DNA of 64,000 bases from the NCBI RefSeq assembly GCF_000369525.1, contig NZ_KB850072.1:1238760-1302759 (forward strand), given 5' to 3'. The notes under the pieces were generated by a model. The model was not told where the DNA came from. It saw nothing but the letters and a program-made list of their open reading frames with translations, and did not search any database. This stretch comes from Acinetobacter higginsii (lineage in GTDB: Bacteria; Pseudomonadota; Gammaproteobacteria; Pseudomonadales; Moraxellaceae). Shown piece by piece: positions 35,115 to 43,553 of the stretch (its first letter is position 1; every line of letters begins with the position of its first letter). The position numbers and the translations under genes were made by a program.

Positions 35115-36100
35115 AAAATACCCCCGTCACTGTTCTTTTCTATCTTATTTTTCAAACTGTCTAGATGGATTTTATGTGCATCATATATCCGTTGAGGCAC
35201 AGGCTTGATTGCCCATATGAGTCCGCAGAAAGACATCGCTTTTAGGACATAATAAGTGACATCAATTTGCCACCAGAAAAAACCTTGCCGTGTACTTCCT
35301 GCATAATAATGATGGTTGTTATGCCAACCTTCACCTAAGGTGATGATCGACAAAAACAGATTATTACGACTGTTGTCTTTGGTATTGAAATCTCTGCGCC
35401 CATAAAGATGAGCGAGTGAATTAATACATAAAGTCGCATGAATCAATAACAGCGTTGAAACCACAAATCCCCAAACCAGCAACTGTGGTCCTGAAGTACC
35501 CAAATTGGGATAAGCAAAGGCTAACCAATCGCCTAGCAAATAAATCGCAAAAGCGGTTATTAAAACAATGACAAAACTAAAACGGTCTAACCAAACAATC
35601 TCAGGGAATTTTAGCCAATCTTTAATAATTTCTTTGCGAGTGGAAAAGTTCTGCTGATTCAAGAACCATCCAACATGGCTATACCAAAACCCATGTGTCG
35701 ATGAATGTGGGTCATGTTCAGTGTCGGTGAAACGATGGTGATAACGATGATGTGCCGCCCACCAGAGTGGACCACGTTGTGCGCTCATGGTCCCAATCAG
35801 AAGAAAAATAAACTGTACTGAGCGTGATGTTTGAAATGTTTTATGTGATAAATACCGATGGAAGAATGCTGTAATTGCAAACATTCTAATCATATAGAAG
35901 AGAACCATAAACCAGACAGCGAACCATGAAACGCCCACCCAAAACACAGCTAAGCAAGCAATATGCAATAAAATAAACGGAATAATTCGCAACCATTGGA
36001 TCTGAGTATCTTTGCTGGTTTTAGACGCTTCGAATTCTGTTAATTCAGAAGAATGTGTAATTGACCAACTGTCTATCCATCCCAGAAAAAACTTTAACAT
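35111..36100 (-). CDS. Acyl-CoA/acyl-lipid delta-9-type desaturase
   Basis: A 329-residue integral-membrane fatty acid desaturase. Three His boxes are seen: HRYLSH, HRYHHRFTDTEHDPH and WHNNHHYY, the di-iron ligands, flanked by pairs of transmembrane helices (LLHIACLAVFWVGVSWF; FIFLLIGTMS; VLITAFAIYLLG; LLIHATLCINS). It introduces a cis double bond into saturated acyl chains, providing the substrate for the CFA-type methyltransferases later in the operon. First gene of the operon, with TAGGAA before the ATG. Confidence 0.88.
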   Translation of the reverse strand: MLKFFLGWIDSWSITHSSELTEFEASKTSKDTQIQWLRIIPFILLHIACLAVFWVGVSWFAVWFMVLFYMIRMFAITAFFHRYLSHKTFQTSRSVQFIFLLIGTMSAQRGPLWWAAHHRYHHRFTDTEHDPHSSTHGFWYSHVGWFLNQQNFSTRKEIIKDWLKFPEIVWLDRFSFVIVLITAFAIYLLGDWLAFAYPNLGTSGPQLLVWGFVVSTLLLIHATLCINSLAHLYGRRDFNTKDNSRNNLFLSIITLGEGWHNNHHYYAGSTRQGFFWWQIDVTYYVLKAMSFCGLIWAIKPVPQRIYDAHKIHLDSLKNKIEKNSDGGIL

Positions 36101-36299
36101 TGATTGTTCCTAACCCATCTCTTCTTATGCTTATAATCTTAGTCAATTCGATATGAAATTTATGTGAAGCCCATAGCATTCAGGCCTAGCGCTTATTCTT
36201 TATCTTTGTGCAAAAAACTTAAAAAATATTATTTTAGAAATTAATCTCTTATATTCCCTAGAGCATATTAATATAGCCTAAACTGAGTAGTTTAAAAGC

Positions 36300-36479
36300 T
36301 TAATGATCAACATTTTTAAATTGTTTTGATAACACACTTAAAGTTTTCATGTGTTTGCCATAACGACGGCAAGAACGACAAGCAAATAAGTGCAATTGCA
36401 GATTACTCTGCTCTCGTAACAGCAATGCTCTATCCTGTTTCTCGGATAATAATTGGGTGGCTTGGCGGCATGTCAACAT
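36300..36479 (-). CDS. Zinc-finger anti-sigma factor (zf-HC2 type)
   Basis: A 59-residue protein with CRQATQLLSEKQDRAL followed by HLFACRSCRRYGKHM: the His-x3-Cys-x2-Cys motif of the ZAS anti-sigma factors. It has no transmembrane helix, so it is a soluble one. ATG 36479 has a perfect AGGAGG site and overlaps the sigma stop by seven bases; the longer reading to 36503 would be inside the sigma gene and lacks a site. It is expected to hold the adjacent ECF sigma until a signal such as metal or thiol stress releases it. Confidence 0.84.
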   Translation of the reverse strand: MLTCRQATQLLSEKQDRALLLREQSNLQLHLFACRSCRRYGKHMKTLSVLSKQFKNVDH

Positions 36480-37093
36480 GAGCAATCCTCCTGCAATAAC
36501 CATTTATTTTCTAAGCATTCACGTAGTCGAGTTCGGCTGCGATACATTAGTACATTAAAATGTGAAACCGTCAGTTCCAGCTTCTCACAAATTTCATTGG
36601 AACTCAGCTCGATCACCTCACGTAGCATAAATACCTGTGCATATTTGGCAGGTAAATGGTTTAGACAGGCATCAAAAATAATCCAGAAATCTTGCTGCTC
36701 CATCATTTCTTCAGGGCTTTGCCATGCTTGTGGCGCTTCGTATTTATGCCAATGCCCTGAAGCATCAAATAACTCATCTATACTCAGCTCACTTTCTTCA
36801 TCCTTAAACAACTCACTCATGCTGACTAAACGAGATTTCTGCCGAATCAAATCAATAATCTTATTTTTTAAAATTGCAAACACCCAAGTTTTAAAAGCCG
36901 CCCGTCCGCTAAATGAGTCCAGATGTTGAAACGCGCTGGTCAGTGCTTCCTGAACCACATCTTCAGCTTGCTGTATTGAAGACAGTTGTAAAATTGCGAA
37001 TTTCAGCATCTGTTGCCTTAAATCTTGCAAAAAAGCAGGATTGTGCAATTGATTGAATAGATCATCATGTTTTTTTGCTGAAGCTGAACTCAT
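36473..37093 (-). CDS. ECF sigma factor of the Hvf-type operon
   Basis: A 206-residue ECF sigma: region 2 (DVVQEALTSAFQHLDSFSGRAAFKTWVFAILKNKIIDLIRQ) and region 4 (LPAKYAQVFMLREVIELSSNEICEKLELTVSHFNVLMYRSRTRLREC). It starts with a 4-base overlap (ATGA) to the DUF2063 gene and ends overlapping the anti-sigma. Being the fourth gene of the operon, it likely autoregulates the whole transcript. A CGTC-type ECF promoter candidate lies upstream of the precursor gene (39090-39117). Confidence 0.88.
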   Translation of the reverse strand: MSSASAKKHDDLFNQLHNPAFLQDLRQQMLKFAILQLSSIQQAEDVVQEALTSAFQHLDSFSGRAAFKTWVFAILKNKIIDLIRQKSRLVSMSELFKDEESELSIDELFDASGHWHKYEAPQAWQSPEEMMEQQDFWIIFDACLNHLPAKYAQVFMLREVIELSSNEICEKLELTVSHFNVLMYRSRTRLRECLENKWLLQEDCSC

Positions 37094-37848
37094 CCCTGTA
37101 TCTCTTCATTATTATAAGGAATATGAATTAATCTTAACCGAATTAATAAGGCTTTTAACGCATAGATTTGTTGTTGAATTTCCTGTTCATGAAACTCAGG
37201 AAGCACAGTCTTGATAAGTTGATAAATACCGAATTCAGTTAACTTCGCTTGGTTCAGTTGTTCAAGCAACATGGCGAATAAAGGTGACAAAGGTTCAACA
37301 CAGACCTGATCTAGATCATCTCGCCATACCATAATAGCACTTGGCGCAGGTTCTACCTGTTCAAGCCTCATTGTCGTTGTCCAGTTATAAACGGGATATT
37401 GATAGGCCAGTATCCAAACTTGGGTAATCAATTGCCAATTTTTATCTTTTGTCAGAGTAGGACTTTCTATTTCGACTGTGTCCAAATAAAGTTCTAACCA
37501 TTCATACTGCAATAGCTCTGCCAACCAAGGATATTGTTGTAATATCGGATGTTGTTGTTCCGTGAGATATTCCCGAAATTGCAAGGAAATATCATTGTAT
37601 AACGGCGACTGACACTGTGATTTTTGAAAAAATTCTGCCAATAAGCTCTGCCACTGCTGTTCAGGTAAGATGCTACGCGCTACAGGAAAGACCAAGTTGA
37701 TAAATGAACAGACATTATTAAACAACAAATCACGATAAACCTGCATGCGATGCACAGTAAAGTTTTGTGGTGGCTCTAACTCGGGATCACGAATCCAGTC
37801 ACAGAACTGTCGCTGCGTGGTATGAAAGGATATTTGTCTTGCCTTCAT
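37090..37848 (-). CDS. hvfC: HvfC/BufC-type DUF2063 partner protein
   Basis: A 252-residue protein of the DUF2063 family: N-terminal FHTTQRQFCDWIRDPE and MQVYRDLLFNNVCSFINLVFPVARSILPEQQW are diagnostic. It is the obligate partner of DUF692 (MNIO) enzymes, presenting the precursor peptide. It overlaps the end of the MNIO gene by 50 bases. AGGAGG lies just before the start; a GTG at 37851 is an equal alternative to the ATG at 37848. Required with HvfB for modification of the KCG-motif peptide (family knowledge). Confidence 0.88.
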   Translation of the reverse strand: MKARQISFHTTQRQFCDWIRDPELEPPQNFTVHRMQVYRDLLFNNVCSFINLVFPVARSILPEQQWQSLLAEFFQKSQCQSPLYNDISLQFREYLTEQQHPILQQYPWLAELLQYEWLELYLDTVEIESPTLTKDKNWQLITQVWILAYQYPVYNWTTTMRLEQVEPAPSAIMVWRDDLDQVCVEPLSPLFAMLLEQLNQAKLTEFGIYQLIKTVLPEFHEQEIQQQIYALKALLIRLRLIHIPYNNEEIQG

Positions 37849-38659
37849 CACGACCCTCCTGTTGCATTTTTTTAATACTGGTCAATTCATTTTGTAACTG
37901 TTGCCAAGATGGAATATTAAAGTCACGTTCCAGTAAAGTCGGCTTAACCCCACAAACTTGATAGGTATATTGAAGGAGTTGCCAAACAGGATCACTGATT
38001 GCTGCGCCATGTGTATCGATCAATAGATCTTTTTCAACTTGCTCATGACCTGCCACATGTAAGTAACGAATCCGATCTTTGGGCATCGCATCAATAAAAG
38101 CATAAGCATCACTGCCATGATTAATGCTATTTACATAGACATTATTTACATCAAGCAGCAATTCACAGTCTGCTTTGAGCAGCACTTCACGTACAAATTC
38201 CGCTTCACGCATTTCTGCATTGGGCATTAAATAGGTAGACACATTTTCAATCACCAACCTCTGCCCTAAAATATCCTGTACCCGCAAAATACGCTCCGCC
38301 ACATAATCAACAGCAGCTTCTGTCATCGGGATTGGTAATAAATCATATAAATAGCCTCCATCATGGGTATAACTTAAATGTTCTGAGTAAATCGGCACCT
38401 GATAGCGTTGTAGAAAATTTTTAACCTGCTGGATAAATTCAATATTGAGTGGATGAGGTCCACCAATGGATAAAGATAATCCATGACAAATTAAAGGTGC
38501 TTTCTCAACACATTGTCCAAGCAGCTTGGCATGCCGACCACCAAAGCCCATCCAGTTTTCAGGAGCAACTTCAATAAAATCTGGATGAGTATTTGCATTT
38601 AAAAACGCATCAATAAACTCACGTCTTAAACCCAGACCTACACCAGCCAATTCAGCCAT
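37799..38659 (-). CDS. hvfB: HvfB/BufB-type DUF692 multinuclear iron oxidase (MNIO)
   Basis: A 286-residue TIM-barrel DUF692 enzyme of the multinuclear non-haem iron oxidative group. Metal-binding motifs seen in order: FIEVAPENWMGFGGRH, CHGLSLSIGG, SEHLSYTHDGGY, VIENVSTYLM, LLLDVNNVYVNSINHG, LHVAGHEQ and DTHGAAISDPVW, matching HvfB/BufB. In related systems such enzymes turn Cys of EGKCG-type motifs into an oxazolone/thioamide pair that binds copper. It lies downstream of a precursor with six KCG motifs. AGGAG precedes the ATG. Confidence 0.9.
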   Translation of the reverse strand: MAELAGVGLGLRREFIDAFLNANTHPDFIEVAPENWMGFGGRHAKLLGQCVEKAPLICHGLSLSIGGPHPLNIEFIQQVKNFLQRYQVPIYSEHLSYTHDGGYLYDLLPIPMTEAAVDYVAERILRVQDILGQRLVIENVSTYLMPNAEMREAEFVREVLLKADCELLLDVNNVYVNSINHGSDAYAFIDAMPKDRIRYLHVAGHEQVEKDLLIDTHGAAISDPVWQLLQYTYQVCGVKPTLLERDFNIPSWQQLQNELTSIKKMQQEGRDEGKTNILSYHAATVL

Positions 38660-38680
38660 GGTGAAACTCCTATGATTAGA

Positions 38681-38713
38681 ATGATGCCGACCTAAGCTTT
38701 AGACCGACATCAT
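38681..38713 (-). promoter_or_regulatory. mRNA stem-loop between precursor and MNIO genes
   Basis: On the minus strand a 15-bp RNA stem can form (arms 38681-38695 and 38699-38713, three-base loop) if three G-U pairs are allowed. No T-run follows, so it is more likely an RNA stability or processing element that favours the short upstream precursor transcript than a terminator. Confidence 0.5.
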
Positions 38714-38728
38714 CCATGATTGAAGGGA

Positions 38729-39037
38729 TTATTTGGCCCCGCACTTGCCGTCAGCCACTTTTTTATCTGCACCACATTTTGCATCAGCAGCTTTCTTGGC
38801 TGCGCCACACTTCGCGTCTGCTGCTTTTTTTGCTGCACCGCATTTAGCTTCAGCAGATTTTTGCTGTTGTTTGGCTTTATTGGCGCCACATTTCGCTTCA
38901 CCACATTTTCCATCAGCAGCTTTGCTTGCATGGGCCTCTGTCGTCGTTGTCGTTGCTGCAACAGTCACTTGGGTTACGCCAGCAACAGAGAGTGCTAATA
39001 ACGCTGCAACTGAAGTCATCGAATTAAGTTTGCTCAT
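38729..39037 (-). CDS. hvfA: Hvf/bufferin-type secreted Cys-rich precursor peptide
   Basis: A 102-residue protein: signal peptide to about residue 28 (MSKLNSMTSVAALLALSVAGVTQVTVAA) and a Lys/Ala-rich mature part with exactly six Cys, each in a KCG motif preceded by DG, EA or DA. Four central motifs form a repeat of about 11 residues (e.g. AKKAADAKCG). This is the layout of HvfA/bufferin precursors with repeated (E/D)xKCG, whose Cys are modified for copper binding. It lies 70 bases upstream of the MNIO gene. ATG 39037 has AAGGAA upstream; the longer reading to 39076 is not supported. Confidence 0.85.
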   Translation of the reverse strand: MSKLNSMTSVAALLALSVAGVTQVTVAATTTTTEAHASKAADGKCGEAKCGANKAKQQQKSAEAKCGAAKKAADAKCGAAKKAADAKCGADKKVADGKCGAK

Positions 39038-39089
39038 TTTTCTATTCCTTTTAAGGTAAATGCTCGGTTTGTACAAAGGTACATAAAGT

Positions 39090-39117
39090 TAGACGGCGTA
39101 AATCTCGATTTATTACA
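39090..39117 (-). promoter_or_regulatory. Candidate ECF promoter of the Hvf-type operon
   Basis: On the minus strand TGTAAT (39112-39117) and CGTCTA (39090-39095) are 16 bases apart, 53 bases before hvfA. TGTAA with a CGTC -10 is a common ECF promoter form, and the operon encodes its own ECF sigma. A TGTAC/GTACA inverted repeat follows at 39070-39083. Confidence 0.5.
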
Positions 39118-39200
39118 GTGCAAATAAAAAAAAATTTATGTAAGAAATTGAATACTCACCCGACTAATGATCATTCAATCCTATTCGGTGTGAAATTATC

Positions 39201-39806
39201 ATGAAGAACTTTTTGTATCCTCTTACTCAGCACTATCAAAACATCTGCTCAGCACTCAAACATGGGGATGGCATCGCGGCACTTGCCTTACGTTGTTATC
39301 TCGTTCCGATCTTTTGGATGGCTGGCACAAATAAACTGATGCATTTTCAAGATACGGTGGAATGGTTTGGCAATAGCGATTGGGGCTTGGGTTTACCCTT
39401 TCCGCATATCATGGCAGCACTGGCAACCTCGACGGAACTTGCTGGGGCTGTGCTTTTAACGCTTGGTCTTTTGACACGGTGGATTAGTATTCCATTGATC
39501 ATTACCATGCTCGTCGCCATTTTCACTGTACATCTGCCAAATGGCTGGCAAGCGATAGCCGATCCCAATGCACCCTTTGCCAATGCACAAGTACTCGCCT
39601 CTGCTGAAAAACTGGAAGCATCTCGGGGAATTCTAGAAAACTATGGCCATTATGACTGGCTAACATCCAGTGGCTCATTTGTGATTTTAAATAATGGAAT
39701 TGAGTTTGCTGTTACTTATCTGATCATGTTATTGGCTTTAATCGTATTGGGTGGTGGTCGTTATTTCAGTTTAGATTATTGGATAAAGCGAAAATTTTCG
39801 AAGTAG
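39201..39806 (+). CDS. DoxX-family membrane protein
   Basis: A 201-residue DoxX protein: RCYLVPIFWMAGTNKLMHF, EWFGNSDWGLGLPFPHIMAALATSTELAGAVLLTLGL and four transmembrane helices. DoxX proteins recur beside DUF692/DUF2063 clusters and may help handle reducing equivalents or copper at the membrane (inference). It is divergent from hvfA and precedes the copper-type two-component genes by 130 bases. Function not established. Confidence 0.84.
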   Translation: MKNFLYPLTQHYQNICSALKHGDGIAALALRCYLVPIFWMAGTNKLMHFQDTVEWFGNSDWGLGLPFPHIMAALATSTELAGAVLLTLGLLTRWISIPLIITMLVAIFTVHLPNGWQAIADPNAPFANAQVLASAEKLEASRGILENYGHYDWLTSSGSFVILNNGIEFAVTYLIMLLALIVLGGGRYFSLDYWIKRKFSK

Positions 39807-39856
39807 TTTTGTCAAAATGGTTTCAACGTGAATAAAGTCAGGAAGCTGACTGCAAT

Positions 39857-39872
39857 ATTACAATTTTGTCAT
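39857..39872. promoter_or_regulatory. CusR/CopR-like box upstream of the two-component genes
   Basis: ATTACAA-TT-TTGTCAT, closely matching the CusR copper box (ATGACAA-NN-TTGTCAT), 65 bases before the response-regulator start. A second copy lies at 42266. Suggests autoregulation. Confidence 0.65.
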
Positions 39873-39936
39873 TTATAAATATCTGATTATCTTTGACGCT
39901 AAAATGGCACGATAAAACTTTGGGCTCGATGAAAGC

Positions 39937-40620
39937 ATGCGAATACTTCTTGTTGAAGATGAACAAAAAACAGGTGATTATCTCCAAAAAGGCTTAACTG
40001 AAGCAGGCTATGTGACAGATTGGAGCCAAGATGGCATTTCAGGTCTGCATCATGCTGTGACAGAACAATATGACCTGATTATTTTAGATGTCATGCTTCC
40101 GAAGCTGGATGGCTGGAAAATCCTCACCGAAATTCGCAAAGTAAACACCTTCCTCCCAGTGCTGTTTCTTACTGCAAAAGATCAGATCGAAGATCGTGTC
40201 AAAGGCTTGGAACTCGGTGCAGATGATTTCCTGATTAAACCCTTTGCCTTCGCAGAACTACTTGCACGTATTAAAACCCTATTAAAACGTGGGCAAATTA
40301 AAGAAGAGCAAACCTTTTATGCCGTTGCAGACCTACATCTCGACTTGATTAAACGCCGTGTGGTGCGTTCTGGACAACGCATTGATCTGACCGCCAAAGA
40401 ATTTTCCTTACTTGAACTGTTTATGCGTAGACAAGGTGAAGTTTTACCAAAATCACTGATCGCTGCTTTGGTTTGGGATATTAATTTTGATAGTGATACT
40501 AACGTGGTCGAGGTCGCGATTCGCAGGCTCAGAAATAAAATTGATACCGATTTTAGCCCCAAACTAATTAGAAACATCCGTGGTATGGGCTATGTCCTAG
40601 AGATCGAAGATGAGAACTAA
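39937..40620 (+). CDS. cusR: CusR/CopR-like heavy-metal response regulator
   Basis: A 227-residue OmpR-family response regulator. Asp in [17 protein letters not shown] (about residue 51), Thr in LFLTAKD and Lys in [10 protein letters not shown] form the receiver; the winged helix ends in [11 protein letters not shown]. The close pairing with a CusS-like kinase and the CusR-like box in its promoter support copper (or silver) sensing. The kinase starts 11 bases before its stop. It sits between DoxX and a small exported peptide gene carrying the same box. Confidence 0.87.
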   Translation: MRILLVEDEQKTGDYLQKGLTEAGYVTDWSQDGISGLHHAVTEQYDLIILDVMLPKLDGWKILTEIRKVNTFLPVLFLTAKDQIEDRVKGLELGADDFLIKPFAFAELLARIKTLLKRGQIKEEQTFYAVADLHLDLIKRRVVRSGQRIDLTAKEFSLLELFMRRQGEVLPKSLIAALVWDINFDSDTNVVEVAIRRLRNKIDTDFSPKLIRNIRGMGYVLEIEDEN

Positions 40621-41992
40621 ATTATTTCGTTCAATCGGCTTTCGAATCAGTTTTATTTCCACCTTATTCACGATTCTGATCTTGATCGTTATGGGAATAT
40701 TCGTCAATCAGCATGTGGTCAATTATTTTTATCAACAAAATCAAAAAGAAATTGAAGGCAAAATTCAGCTGATTGAAAACCTATTCCAACAGAAACCTAG
40801 CAATTTTAAGGACGGTTTAGATGAGGCCTTGATTGGGCATGATAATCTGGTGATTCAGATCAAACTGGCCAATGGCCAGACCATTTATAACAAAAAGAAT
40901 AATCACACCGATCTCAGCCAATTAATACAAACTCAAAATGGGCAATGGATTAATTGGAAGAATAAGGATCAGAGTTATCAAGGCATCATGGTCAATAAGG
41001 TTCTTCGCTATGGCGAAACCAATCAGAACATGCAAATCATTGCTGCGATTGAAGTCACCGATAATTATTACTTCCTGCACTCCTTTAAACAGCAGTTGCT
41101 CATGATTGGTCTACTCGGTGTAATTGGCCTGATGTTTTTAGGTTGGTTGGCCACTTGGCAAGGTCTTGGCCCGATTCGGAAAATGGCAAAACTGTCAGAA
41201 AACATTTCTGCAAATAATCTGTCCAATCGCCTTGATCTCAGTAATATACCCATTGAACTCGCCCCTTTGGCAACGGCATTTAATGACATGCTCAATCGCT
41301 TAGAGGTTTCAGTCGATAAACTTTCTGCGTTCTCAAGCGATTTAGCCCATGAAATCAGGACGCCGATCAATAATTTGATGATGCAAACCCAAGTTTCCTT
41401 AACCAAGCCAAGAACCATTGAGCAATATCAAGATGTACTCTTTTCAAATTTAGAAGAATACGAACATTTAGCAAAAATGATTTCAGATATGTTGTTTCTA
41501 GCAAAATCGGATCATAACCTCGCCTTAAAAAACAAAAAAGAAATCGATTTAAAGCAAGAAATGCGGGTGCTGTTTGAGTACTTTGAAGCCTTTGCATCAG
41601 AAAAACAGATACAGCTCAAGCAAACAGGTCAGGCATCTATTCAGGCCGAACCTGCAATGATTCGTCGAGCCTTTAATAATTTAATCTCGAATGCAATTAA
41701 ATATGGTGAGCCAGACTCGATTTTAGAAGTCAAACTGAGCCAAGATCCTCAGCATTCGATCATTCAGATTAAAAATAAAGTGTCTGCTGAAATGCAAACT
41801 TTAAGCCCTTTACAGCTGTCTCGCTTCTTTGACCGTTTTTATCGTCTGGACTCATCGCGACACAAGGCCGAAGATGGTACGGGGCTAGGACTGGCCATTA
41901 CCAAGTCAATTATCGAAATTCACGCTGCGAAAATTGATGTGTTTATCGAAGGAGAAAATATTGTCTTTAGAATGATTTTTAAAGCGGAATGA
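40610..41992 (+). CDS. cusS: CusS/CopS-like heavy-metal sensor histidine kinase
   Basis: A 460-residue kinase: TM1 near residues 13-33, a periplasmic sensor of about 120 residues, TM2 ([19 protein letters not shown]), HAMP, and the CusS-type H box [23 protein letters not shown] box [13 protein letters not shown] and [12 protein letters not shown]. Such kinases sense periplasmic Cu(I)/Ag(I). It overlaps the regulator stop by 11 bases. A small peptide gene is convergent downstream. Confidence 0.87.
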   Translation: MRTKLFRSIGFRISFISTLFTILILIVMGIFVNQHVVNYFYQQNQKEIEGKIQLIENLFQQKPSNFKDGLDEALIGHDNLVIQIKLANGQTIYNKKNNHTDLSQLIQTQNGQWINWKNKDQSYQGIMVNKVLRYGETNQNMQIIAAIEVTDNYYFLHSFKQQLLMIGLLGVIGLMFLGWLATWQGLGPIRKMAKLSENISANNLSNRLDLSNIPIELAPLATAFNDMLNRLEVSVDKLSAFSSDLAHEIRTPINNLMMQTQVSLTKPRTIEQYQDVLFSNLEEYEHLAKMISDMLFLAKSDHNLALKNKKEIDLKQEMRVLFEYFEAFASEKQIQLKQTGQASIQAEPAMIRRAFNNLISNAIKYGEPDSILEVKLSQDPQHSIIQIKNKVSAEMQTLSPLQLSRFFDRFYRLDSSRHKAEDGTGLGLAITKSIIEIHAAKIDVFIEGENIVFRMIFKAE

Positions 41993-42044
41993 TTAAGGAC
42001 CATACAACTTGGGAGAAGTTATATGATCCTTGTGAAACTCAAAA

Positions 42045-42194
42045 TTATTTAGATGGCGTTTGGCCATTATTGCCTTGTACAGTTGCATTACGTTCTTGGT
42101 TTTTTTCCAAGAACATTAAACCACCATCTGCATAACTTAAGCTCGCTGTTGATGCAAACGATAGGATGAAGATGAGTTTAACCAATGCTTTCAT
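42045..42194 (-). CDS. Small exported peptide, likely copper-responsive
   Basis: A 49-residue open frame: signal peptide MKALVKLIFILSFASTASLSYA and a short mature part (DGGLMFLEKNQER then NATVQGNNGQTPSK). No Cys, one Met; no known family. A CusR-like box (42266-42281) lies 72 bases upstream and a purine-rich AGCAGG before the ATG, so it looks expressed and controlled by the neighbouring CusRS-like system. Below the usual size for automatic calling. Confidence 0.6.
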   Translation of the reverse strand: MKALVKLIFILSFASTASLSYADGGLMFLEKNQERNATVQGNNGQTPSK

Positions 42195-42265
42195 TTCTAT
42201 TTACCTGCTCTCTCTTAACTCTCTATAAGATAGAACAGGCAGCCCAACAGCAGCATGACCTGAAA

Positions 42266-42281
42266 ATGATAATTTTGTCAT
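42266..42281. promoter_or_regulatory. CusR-like box upstream of the small exported peptide gene
   Basis: ATGATAA-TT-TTGTCAT, one base from the CusR consensus, matching the box at 39857-39872 in its right half exactly. Confidence 0.65.
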
Positions 42282-42341
42282 TTTTATCAATGCTTAATAA
42301 TACAGCGGTTGATCTAATATAGATGATCCCTTAATTGGATA

Positions 42342-43271
42342 TTAGTCTTGATCTAAAGATGTTAATAAATGAATCACAGCATCACCTGCCAATTGCATTG
42401 ACTTTGGATCGACCTGCTCAATCGTGTCACATGCTTTGTGATAGCACGGCGCGAACTCAAGCTCATCCCCTTTCATTTGCTCATTAAACAAGATCACAGA
42501 AGTTACCGGAACTTTACCTAAGAACGGTGCTGTATCACTGGCAGTTAAGGTTGCAACATCTTCTTTAATTTCCAGATTTTTTGCTTTAAAAAATGCTTTA
42601 AGCGTATTCTCTAATGCTAAATCACCGCTATGGCTTGGAATACTACGTAAACCATCAAGCAGTGGTTTATAGTCCTGTTCCTGCATGCCACGCTCTTTTA
42701 ACATTTTTCCCATTTCATCTATAGATGATTTATCACCATCTGTAATCAGGATTTCAGGATCTTTGGTGCCGACCATATCCACATTGATATAGGCTTTAAT
42801 GGCTTTTAACTGTTCAGCAGTCAGTTTCTCCACATAAGCTTGAGAACCTGCAATCCCGACTTCTTCCGAATCCCAAAATGCCAGATGAATGGTGTGTTTC
42901 GGTTTTACTTTTTGGCTCGATAATTGAGTCATCAAATCGAGCAATAAGGCTACACCTGAAGCATTATCATTAATGCCAGGTCCCATTTTGACTGAATCAT
43001 AATGTGCACCCAGCAAAATTATGCTTTGTGTTGATTCTCCGGGAATCTCCACAATAATATTCTTGCCTTTGGTCTTTTCCCGATTTTCAAAAGTCTGAAG
43101 CTCTGTACTAAAACCTGCTTTCTTGGCCTGATCTAAAATATAATCTGCACTTGCTAGACCACCTTGCGTACCCACAGCACGATTACCACCATGCTGTTTA
43201 GCAATTTGTTCAAATGCATGTAAATGCGTCATCATCTGTGCTGCATCCAGTTTTAAACCAGATTGACTCAC
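42342..43271 (-). CDS. M28-family metallopeptidase, catalytic part (signal frameshifted)
   Basis: A 309-residue M28 aminopeptidase-like domain. Zinc ligands appear in the classic order: GAHYDSV, GINDNASGVALLL, FWDSEEVGIAGSQAYV, NVDMVG and the late His in CYHKACDTIEQVD. The frame opens with GTG at 43271 but continues upstream in frame without start as ISGC-QKNEPHSKEKIED, a lipobox and linker, until a stop at 43328-43330. The true signal peptide is one frame away (see 43272-43374). The protein is therefore probably made without export, or not at all, unless the frameshift is a sequencing error. Confidence 0.75.
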   Translation of the reverse strand: MSQSGLKLDAAQMMTHLHAFEQIAKQHGGNRAVGTQGGLASADYILDQAKKAGFSTELQTFENREKTKGKNIIVEIPGESTQSIILLGAHYDSVKMGPGINDNASGVALLLDLMTQLSSQKVKPKHTIHLAFWDSEEVGIAGSQAYVEKLTAEQLKAIKAYINVDMVGTKDPEILITDGDKSSIDEMGKMLKERGMQEQDYKPLLDGLRSIPSHSGDLALENTLKAFFKAKNLEIKEDVATLTASDTAPFLGKVPVTSVILFNEQMKGDELEFAPCYHKACDTIEQVDPKSMQLAGDAVIHLLTSLDQD

Positions 43272-43374
43272 ATCTTCAATTTTTTCTTTGGAATGCGGCT
43301 CGTTTTTTTGACAACCACTGATTGCAAATCATGCTAGTTAAAACACAAACACCTAAAAATTTATTAAAAAACAT
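43272..43374 (-). pseudogene. Frameshifted lipoprotein signal peptide of the M28 peptidase
   Basis: From ATG 43374 the minus strand reads MFFNKFLGVCVLTSMI, a convincing signal peptide, then leaves frame. In the next frame the lipobox FAISGC and linker continue straight into the M28 domain. A one- or two-base indel at about 43326-43332 would restore an uninterrupted lipoprotein precursor. Confidence 0.75.
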
Positions 43375-43553
43375 AAAACAAATTTAAACCGTTTTTATAA
43401 AGTAGGCTTAATACTAGATTTGTGCATGGTGATTTGCCATTGCGATTTGTATCTTGTGTTGTTCTCCAAGCAGGAACATATCGTGGCTTATTCCAAATGA
43501 CCGACAAAACCCGTTCTCAATGAAACAGGCTTTGTACTGAGACCGAGGTTATT

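Noticed and set aside
38729-38900. Possible tandem-repeat or CRISPR-like array
   Set aside because: The repeats are coding repeats of the AKKAADAKCG type, too short and spacerless for a CRISPR array.
38720-39059. Long open frames on the plus strand opposite hvfA
   Set aside because: They mirror the repeated KCG codons of hvfA and lack a ribosome site; the signal peptide, six-Cys pattern and MNIO neighbour support the minus-strand gene.
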